Positions 6,292 to 11,152 of a stretch of DNA of 11,152 nucleotides are shown one piece after another. Under the pieces are notes generated by a model that was given only the letters and a program-made list of their open reading frames with translations, had not been told where the DNA came from and ran no database searches. The translations under genes were made by a program, and so were the position numbers. Origin of the DNA: JAHEDH01 sp965364515 (lineage in GTDB: Bacteria; Actinomycetota; Acidimicrobiia; Spongiisociales; ZC4RG35); assembly GCA_965364515.1 (NCBI GenBank), contig CBDTXZ010000099.1, positions 1-11,152 on the forward strand. Direction: 5' to 3'. Every line of letters begins with the position of its first letter. The stretch's first letter is position 1.

Positions 6292-7281
6292 TCAGGGATG
6301 GCTCGGGACGATCACGATCTTCCCGTTTCGCTCGCCTGAGGCGGCGTGCTCGACGGCCTCTCGTATTTCGTTCACGTCGTAGGTCGCGGCGACGTTGGCT
6401 TTCAGCTCGCCTGACGAGACGAGTCGCGCGATCTCCTCGAACATGGCGGCTCGAGCCTCTCGGGAGGACGTCTGGAACCAACGGCCCAGCCAGAAGCCGG
6501 TGAGCGTGACGCTGGAGAAGACCAGGCTCCGTGACGGAATCGAGCACGGCTCGCCACTCATGGCGCCGTAGTTGACGACGGTCGCACCCTTCGCCACAGC
6601 AGAAGCCAGCCGACGCGTGGCGGAGCCGGCGACTGCGTCGACGGCCAATCGTATGTCGGCACCGTCCGAGGCCACCGAGATGCGACGCGCCAGGCCCGGG
6701 CCATCGACGAGGCAGACGTCGCCACCCAGTTCGCGCACCTCATCGACAGCGGACTCGCGGCGCACGACGTTGACCGTGCGGATCCCACGAATGCGTGCCA
6801 ACTGCACGAGATAGCCGCCGACAGCTGAGTTGGCGGCGTTCTGGATCACCCAGTCGCCAGGTTCGAGGTCGACGAACTCGCTGAGCAGTAGCGAAGCCGT
6901 CGGTGGGTTGACCGTGATCATGGAGAGCTGCACCGGGTCCGCATCTCCGGGGAGTCGGATCAGGCCGGCCGCCTCGGCATTCATGTGGCTTCGCCAGGTT
7001 CCACTGCCCGGAGGAAGCATCACGACGTCGCCGAGGCGCAGCTGCGTCACGCCTTGTCCGAGGGCGACGATTCGGCCGACACCCTCGCTCCCGCCGACCG
7101 CGGGGAGGTCGGGTAGGACTCCGTACTCGCCGGTGAGCGTGAGGACGTCGGATGGATTGATCGGCGATGCGAGCACCTCCACGCGGACTTCGCTCGCTGC
7201 AGGCTCGGGCAGCGTCATCTCGACCGCTTCGATCGTGTCGTGCGGGACGGGGCCCCTGGTGCGGTACTCGGCCTTCAGCAT
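6292..7281 (-). CDS. MECR-like medium-chain reductase (2-enoyl thioester reductase type)
   Basis: This is a 329-residue zinc-independent medium-chain dehydrogenase/reductase. It resembles mitochondrial trans-2-enoyl-CoA/ACP reductase (MECR/Etr1) rather than alcohol dehydrogenases. INPSDVLTLTGEYGVLPDLP (41-60) carries Tyr53 at the position of the catalytic Tyr of MECR, AVGGSEGVG (61-69) replaces the zinc-binding GHE motif, the cofactor site reads QNAANSAVGGY (147-157) as in MECR, and LTGFWLGRW (260-268) matches the MECR GFW block. Arg174-Arg175 after strand beta-B suggests a preference for NADPH. The likely reaction is reduction of the 2,3 double bond of an enoyl thioester, but many relatives are labelled quinone oxidoreductase, so the substrate is unproven. 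The ATG start at 7281 has GAGGAG 10 nt upstream. Spacers are 76 nt from ABC-F and 66 nt from yaaA. Confidence 0.87.
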   Translation of the reverse strand: MLKAEYRTRGPVPHDTIEAVEMTLPEPAASEVRVEVLASPINPSDVLTLTGEYGVLPDLPAVGGSEGVGRIVALGQGVTQLRLGDVVMLPPGSGTWRSHMNAEAAGLIRLPGDADPVQLSMITVNPPTASLLLSEFVDLEPGDWVIQNAANSAVGGYLVQLARIRGIRTVNVVRRESAVDEVRELGGDVCLVDGPGLARRISVASDGADIRLAVDAVAGSATRRLASAVAKGATVVNYGAMSGEPCSIPSRSLVFSSVTLTGFWLGRWFQTSSREARAAMFEEIARLVSSGELKANVAATYDVNEIREAVEHAASGERNGKIVIVPSHP

Positions 7282-7357
7282 GCGGTGATCGCTCCTCGTG
7301 GCGTCTTGGTCATCGTACGGTCCGGTGACAGCACGGCCTCACGGCCCGATCGGTGCA

Positions 7358-9103
7358 TCACCCAGCGCGTTCGGCCAGTTCCAGCCAGCGCAGCTCCGCT
7401 TCTTCGAGCTGCTGTGCCAACTCTGCCCGCTGATCGCTGATCTCCTGTGCCCGTTGCCAATCTGCACCGACGGCGTCGAGCTCGGCGTCCAGCTCGTTGA
7501 TCCGGTCGGTGAGCTCGGGGATCGTGCGGTCGAGTCGCTGGAACTCGCGCTGTTCGTTGTACGACAATCTGTTGTTGTATCGATCGGCCTCCACGTCGGA
7601 CTGCGCCGAAGCCGCTTCGGCCGGCTGCGAATCGGCCCTTCGATGCTGCCGCCAGTCGAGATAAGCGCCGTACCCCCCCGGGTGGTGCTTGAGCGTTCCG
7701 TCCGGCTCCACCGACACGACATCGCGGCACACACGCTCGAGGAAGTAACGGTCGTGGGTTGCGGTCACGACGGCTCCCGGCCAGTGGTCGAGTTGCTCCT
7801 CGAGCGCTCCGAGCGTCTCGAGATCCAAATCATTGGTCGGCTCGTCGAGCAACAGCAGGTTCGGTGCCCCGACGAGCACACGCAGCAGCTCCAGCCTGCG
7901 TCGCTCGCCGCCGGAGAGATCCCCCACGGTGCTCGAGTGCTGTCGGGACGGAAACCCGAACCGCTCCAGGAGCTGTGATGCCGAGACGATGACCCCCGAT
8001 TCCAGCCGGGTTTGCTCCGCCTCGGAGCGCATCACATCGATGATCCTCCTTTCAGGATCGAGGCGCTCGGGGTCCTGTCCGTACCAACCAGGTACGACGG
8101 TCGCCCCGGTCTTCACCGTGCCTTCGGTGGGTTCGAGGCGTCCGCCGAAGATCCGGAGCAGCGTGGTCTTGCCGGCGCCGTTCGGCCCGACGATGCCGAG
8201 TCGGGCTCCTGGCGACAGCCTCCAGGTGACGCCATCGAGGACCAACTCGTCACCGAACTGCACGGAGACGTCTTCGACGTCCACGACGGCGTCACCGAGT
8301 CGCCGGGATGGGAGCTCGAACTCCAACTCCGGTTGCGTCTCCGCTCGGGTCGATTGCTGAAGCTTGGTCGCCCGGTCGACCCTGGCCTTCGACTTCGAGG
8401 TCCTGGCCTTCGGGGATCGTCGCAGCCACTCGAGCTCGGTTCGAGCGAGGTTTCTGCGGCGCCGATCCGTGCGCTCCTCGTGCATTCGCCGGAGCTCCCT
8501 GGCCTCGAGGTAGTCCTGATAGTTGCCGGCATGGTGATGGATGCTCCGCTGGTCGATCTCGATGATCCGGTTGGCGAGGCGATCCAGGAGATACCGGTCG
8601 TGCGTGACGAACATGAGCGTCTGGGCGCGTCGGTACAGCTCATCCTCCATCCAGTCGATGACATCGATGTCGAGGTGGTTGGTCGGCTCGTCCAGGATCA
8701 GGAGGTCCGAGGGCTCGGAGAGCGCGATCGCCAGCGCCAGGCGGCGTCGCTGGCCACCCGAGAGGGACTCCACGAGCCGATCCTCGGCAACGAGCCCGAG
8801 CCGATCGAGGTGGGTGAGGGTGGCATGTGAGCGCTCAGCGACATCCGCAACCGTGGTCCCCGGCGCGAACTCGGGTGCCTGCTCGAGATACGCGATCGCC
8901 AGACCCGATCGTGTGACGACGCTGCCCGAATCGGGCTCGATTCGGCCGGCGACCAGTGAGAGGAGCGTGCTCTTGCCGGATCCGTTGAACCCGATGAGTC
9001 CGAGGCGGTCGCCCTCATCGATCCCGAAGGTGACGTCCTCGAGGACGGGCCGCTCCGGAAAGGCCTTGGACAGCTCGTTGATCGAGACGATGTTCGTCGA
9101 CAC
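7358..9103 (-). CDS. ABC-F family ATPase, Uup-like
   Basis: This is a 581-residue soluble protein with two ATP-binding cassettes and no membrane domain. ABC-F proteins act on ribosomes rather than in transport. Cassette 1 has Walker A GFNGSGKST (38-46), signature LSGGQ (114-118), Walker B with Glu139 in LDEPTNHLD, and switch His168. The charged interdomain linker runs from about 190 to 255, with KARTSKSKARVDRATKLQQ (232-250). Cassette 2 has GPNGAGKTT (306-314), LSGGE (396-400), Glu421 in LDEPTNDLD and His450. A C-terminal region (about 508-580) opens with YNNRLSYNEQREFQRLD and is predicted coiled coil, as in the Uup/EttA-related group; in E. coli Uup this part binds DNA. Both catalytic glutamates are present, so it should be an active ATPase. 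The GTG start at 9103 has no Shine-Dalgarno but a TACCGT hexamer 7 nt upstream. An antibiotic-protection role is possible but not indicated. Confidence 0.94.
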   Translation of the reverse strand: MSTNIVSINELSKAFPERPVLEDVTFGIDEGDRLGLIGFNGSGKSTLLSLVAGRIEPDSGSVVTRSGLAIAYLEQAPEFAPGTTVADVAERSHATLTHLDRLGLVAEDRLVESLSGGQRRRLALAIALSEPSDLLILDEPTNHLDIDVIDWMEDELYRRAQTLMFVTHDRYLLDRLANRIIEIDQRSIHHHAGNYQDYLEARELRRMHEERTDRRRRNLARTELEWLRRSPKARTSKSKARVDRATKLQQSTRAETQPELEFELPSRRLGDAVVDVEDVSVQFGDELVLDGVTWRLSPGARLGIVGPNGAGKTTLLRIFGGRLEPTEGTVKTGATVVPGWYGQDPERLDPERRIIDVMRSEAEQTRLESGVIVSASQLLERFGFPSRQHSSTVGDLSGGERRRLELLRVLVGAPNLLLLDEPTNDLDLETLGALEEQLDHWPGAVVTATHDRYFLERVCRDVVSVEPDGTLKHHPGGYGAYLDWRQHRRADSQPAEAASAQSDVEADRYNNRLSYNEQREFQRLDRTIPELTDRINELDAELDAVGADWQRAQEISDQRAELAQQLEEAELRWLELAERAG

Positions 9104-9110
9104 GGCGCAA

Positions 9111-9138
9111 ACGGTAGGGGAGTGGAGACCGGGGTCAG
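9111..9138 (-). promoter_or_regulatory. Promoter of the ABC-F gene (leaderless)
   Basis: On the minus strand, CTGACC (9138-9133) matches an actinobacterial TTGACC-type -35 in five of six bases. It is followed after 16 nt by TACCGT (9116-9111), a TANNNT -10 ending 7 nt before the GTG at 9103. The -35 overlaps the stop codon of the esterase gene. This is the best-formed promoter in the window, and it means ABC-F need not depend on the ATP-grasp/esterase transcript. Confidence 0.5.
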
Positions 9139-9860
9139 CTGGTCAGCTGGTGGAGATACTCGGGAAGCATCGACCGCCAGGTGTGCCAATCGTGCGGCCA
9201 TCCGTGCCATTCGTCGACCCGGTTGGGTATTCCCTTGGCACCGAGCACGTCGGCCAGTCGCCACGATTCGCCCGGGTCCTCCCACTCGCCTGTTCCGGTC
9301 GCCATCAGAACGAATCGCTGTCGTAGATGGTCGAGCTGCCAGCCTCCATCGAGGTTGGGCAACCAATGCAACGGCGAGGAGTAATAGAAGTCGTCGGCCC
9401 AGTAGCCATTGAGCCACGGGGTCAGATCGAAGGTACCGCTCATCGCAATGGCTGCATCGAAGACGTCGGGGTGCCGGGTGAGGACCTCGACGGCGTTGAA
9501 CGCTCCGATGGAGGCGCCGGCCGTCGTCACTCTGATCGAGTCGCTCGAGCAATCGGCGCGTATCGCCGGCACGACTTCCCACCGGATGGTGGCGTCGAAC
9601 TGGTTCTGAAGCCAGGAAGAATGCCCTGGGTCTGCACGTTCCAACCACGATCGACCTGCGATCGAGTCGACGGAGTACAGCTTGATTCGACCGTCGGCCA
9701 TCAGTGGCGCACAGGCTTCCACGAGCCCCATCCGCTCGATCTCCTCGGCGTCTCCGCCTGCGGTGGGGAACACGAGAACGGGACGGCCGATGTCGCCCCA
9801 ACGGGCGAGCCGCAACTGGGTGGACAGCCGATCCGACCACCAGGATTCGATGGCTTTCAC
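9135..9860 (-). CDS. Esterase-like alpha/beta hydrolase
   Basis: This is a 241-residue alpha/beta hydrolase of the putative esterase (esterase D/COG4947-like) group. It has an early strand PVLVFPTAGG (27-36), the nucleophile elbow GASIG (115-119) with Ser117, MSGTFDLTPWL after the next strand (140-150), and the C-terminal HGWPHDWHTW (219-228), in which His223 is the likely catalytic His by analogy with the HDW motif of esterase D relatives. The acid is probably one of Glu192-Asp195. No signal peptide is visible, so it is cytoplasmic. The GTG start at 9860 overlaps the TGA stop of the ATP-grasp gene as GTGA, with no Shine-Dalgarno, so translation probably depends on reinitiation. The tight link suggests that it acts on the product or substrate of the ligase. 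The fold is confident; the substrate is unknown. Confidence 0.9.
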   Translation of the reverse strand: MKAIESWWSDRLSTQLRLARWGDIGRPVLVFPTAGGDAEEIERMGLVEACAPLMADGRIKLYSVDSIAGRSWLERADPGHSSWLQNQFDATIRWEVVPAIRADCSSDSIRVTTAGASIGAFNAVEVLTRHPDVFDAAIAMSGTFDLTPWLNGYWADDFYYSSPLHWLPNLDGGWQLDHLRQRFVLMATGTGEWEDPGESWRLADVLGAKGIPNRVDEWHGWPHDWHTWRSMLPEYLHQLTS

Positions 9861-11107
9861 GAGGCGTCGAGACGATCGCGTTCGGTCTTGCGCCAGAACT
9901 GGAGCAGCCCCCAGAAGTGTTCGGTGAACTCGTCCACCTCGTGCTCGGGGAAGAGGACCGCCACCTTGCGTCGAACGGCCTCGTGCGCCCGGTCCGTGGC
10001 GAAGTACTCCCAGGTGATCTCATCGAGCGCACCGAGGTGCTTGTCACAGAACTCTTCGAATCGGGCCGTCTCGTACCGTTCGGCGGCGATCTCGGCGTAT
10101 CCGGCGAGCTTCTCCTCGAAGGGTGCGTCGGAGTCTGCGATGAGGAAGAACGGCCCCCAGTCGACGTGGTGCCGCATCCGGCGCTCGGTCGCAGCGCAAT
10201 ACAGCGACCACTTGAGCAACGCCTTGACGAGCCAGGGGATGTGGTAATGCAGGCTGGTGACCTGGCTGTCGGGATTGGCGTTGGCGAAGTCGATCGGCAT
10301 GAAGATGCCGTTGGTCCGCAGCGACTCGACCGAGTTGAAGTCCCAGCCGAAGAAGCTGTTGATCGTCAACGCGATGTCGTGGACGTGTTGCCACTCCTCG
10401 CCATTCATGAAGTCGAAGTCGACCTTGTAGCGGTCGTGCAGCGGAGCATCGGGGTCGAAGCGGATGATGTTGACCTGCGGACCGATGCCGATCGCCCTGA
10501 CGAAGAGGTCATATGGGTGCACCGCCGCCTGGAGGTGCATGATCTGCTTGCCCGACTCGTCGTACGCTCTCTGAAGCTCGTCGGCGTCGTTCACCTTCAC
10601 CACGCCCTTCCAGCCTCCGCCCTCGTAGGGCTTCAGGAACGCCGGGTAGCCGACCTGTTCGCCGATCTCGGCGAGATCGAACATCTTGGCGTACGACTCG
10701 AGCGTCATCTGCAGGTCGGGGAGGTCGTCGTGGTACTCCTTCGGAGGGAGGAGGATCGTCTTCGGGATCGGCATCCCGAGGCGCATCATCGCCGCATATG
10801 ACGTGTGCTTCTCCATCGATTGGAGAGAGAACGGGTTGTTCAACGAATAGAGATCGTCGTGGACGATCGCCTTCTTGATCCACTCTCGACTGGTGTGATA
10901 CCAGGGGGTCAACCGGTCCAACAGCACGTGGTAGTTGACCGGCTGAGCCAAGTCGAACGGCTCGATGGTGACACGTTGGACGTCGAACTTGATCTTCTCA
11001 CCTGCGACGGTGACCACGGGGTCGAGCTGTCGGAGGATGTCCTCGTAGAAGATCGGCCAGCACAGGTCGGCTCCGAGGGACAGTCCAATCTTCTTCGTCG
11101 ATGCCAT
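9857..11107 (-). CDS. ATP-grasp family carboxylate-amine ligase-like protein
   Basis: This is a 416-residue protein with an ATP-grasp core. A pre-ATP-grasp domain (about 1-90) is followed by the ATP-binding subdomain with PAFLKPYEGGGWKG (155-168), where Lys159 and the glycine-rich loop should contact ATP. The metal-binding end has WDFNSVESL (255-263) and MPIDFANANPD (270-280). Glu261 and Asp273 sit where many ATP-grasp ligases have Asp and Glu, with Asn276 or Asn278 in place of the usual Asn. A helical C-terminal extension of about 100 residues (from roughly 310) is rich in aromatic and charged residues and is not part of a minimal ATP-grasp. Family members join a carboxylate to an amine, thiol or similar group via an acyl phosphate. 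Neither substrate can be named here. ATG at 11107 has TAGGCT 6 nt upstream. It overlaps the esterase gene by 4 nt; any gene upstream lies beyond the right edge. Confidence 0.88.
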   Translation of the reverse strand: MASTKKIGLSLGADLCWPIFYEDILRQLDPVVTVAGEKIKFDVQRVTIEPFDLAQPVNYHVLLDRLTPWYHTSREWIKKAIVHDDLYSLNNPFSLQSMEKHTSYAAMMRLGMPIPKTILLPPKEYHDDLPDLQMTLESYAKMFDLAEIGEQVGYPAFLKPYEGGGWKGVVKVNDADELQRAYDESGKQIMHLQAAVHPYDLFVRAIGIGPQVNIIRFDPDAPLHDRYKVDFDFMNGEEWQHVHDIALTINSFFGWDFNSVESLRTNGIFMPIDFANANPDSQVTSLHYHIPWLVKALLKWSLYCAATERRMRHHVDWGPFFLIADSDAPFEEKLAGYAEIAAERYETARFEEFCDKHLGALDEITWEYFATDRAHEAVRRKVAVLFPEHEVDEFTEHFWGLLQFWRKTERDRLDAS

Positions 11108-11113
11108 GCCGGG

Positions 11114-11119
11114 AGCCTA
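11114..11119 (-). promoter_or_regulatory. Possible -10 element of the ATP-grasp gene (leaderless)
   Basis: TAGGCT on the minus strand fits TANNNT and ends 6 nt before the ATG at 11107. Only 45 nt of upstream DNA are present and no convincing -35 is seen, so this rests mainly on the matching geometry of other genes in the window. Confidence 0.33.
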
Positions 11120-11152
11120 GGAGATCGCGTGTGACGGATGGCCGCGGACAAC

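Noticed and set aside
9134..9149. Tandem GTCAGCTG repeat as a possible att site or operator
   Set aside because: It encodes the last residues and stop of the esterase; two 8-nt copies with no mobile gene nearby do not support an attachment site.
8698..10047. A 449-codon minus-strand frame across the esterase and the start of ABC-F
   Set aside because: It is out of frame with three genes identified by motifs, and the product is dominated by Arg and Ser as in other shadow frames.
9704..10801. A 365-codon + strand frame opposite the ATP-grasp gene
   Set aside because: It is antisense to the ATP-grasp gene, which has intact motifs, and has no recognisable domain of its own.
1..11152. Search for CRISPR repeats, insertion sequences, tRNAs, defence or toxin-antitoxin genes
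   Set aside because: No regularly spaced repeats, transposase motifs, integrase, tRNA-like cloverleaf or known toxin-antitoxin pair was visible; the gene content is catabolic and housekeeping.

Overview
The window is a stretch of chromosome from a high-GC bacterium, most likely an actinobacterium (Actinomycetota). The evidence is strong G/C bias at third codon positions, frequent GTG and TTG starts, a group-2-like sigma-70 factor, and five genes with a TANNNT -10-like hexamer only 6-7 nt before the start codon, the arrangement expected for leaderless mRNAs. An Acidimicrobiia-type lineage would fit, but that is an inference; no marker gene here fixes the taxonomy. I see no mobile element, CRISPR array, tRNA or rRNA.

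Layout from left to right. Positions 1-320 are non-coding or leader DNA with a GNRA-loop hairpin at the left edge, a doubtful minus-strand ORF running off the edge, and an 8-bp hairpin in the leader of the next gene. A 314-residue sigma factor (321-1265, +) ends at a strong intrinsic terminator (1290-1330). Converging on it is a minus-strand pair: a TolB-like propeller lipoprotein (1663-2841) and, overlapping its stop codon by GTGA, a probable 106-residue small protein (1346-1666). Divergent from the lipoprotein is an Lrp/AsnC regulator (2920-3417, +), whose stop abuts the stop of fumarylacetoacetase (3418-4632, -), the last enzyme of tyrosine/homogentisate breakdown. Divergent from fumarylacetoacetase, across a 53-bp spacer holding a perfect 8-bp inverted repeat, is a short-chain dehydrogenase (4686-5432, +).

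From 5458 to the right edge all genes are on the minus strand. In transcription order they are an ATP-grasp ligase (11107-9857), an alpha/beta-hydrolase esterase overlapping it by 4 nt (9860-9135), a Uup-like ABC-F ATPase (9103-7358), an MECR-like enoyl reductase (7281-6292) and the peroxide-stress protein YaaA (6225-5458). Spacers are short (-4, 31, 76 and 66 nt). ABC-F seems to have its own promoter, and the reductase and YaaA have their own Shine-Dalgarno sites.

Most of the window is ordinary housekeeping and catabolic content. The items most worth a second look are the coupled ATP-grasp/esterase pair, the hidden small ORF coupled to the lipoprotein, the repeated leaderless-promoter geometry, and the palindrome between fumarylacetoacetase and the dehydrogenase. 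I found no clear multi-gene defence or biosynthetic system; the ATP-grasp/esterase pair, cut off by the right edge, is the only candidate for part of one.
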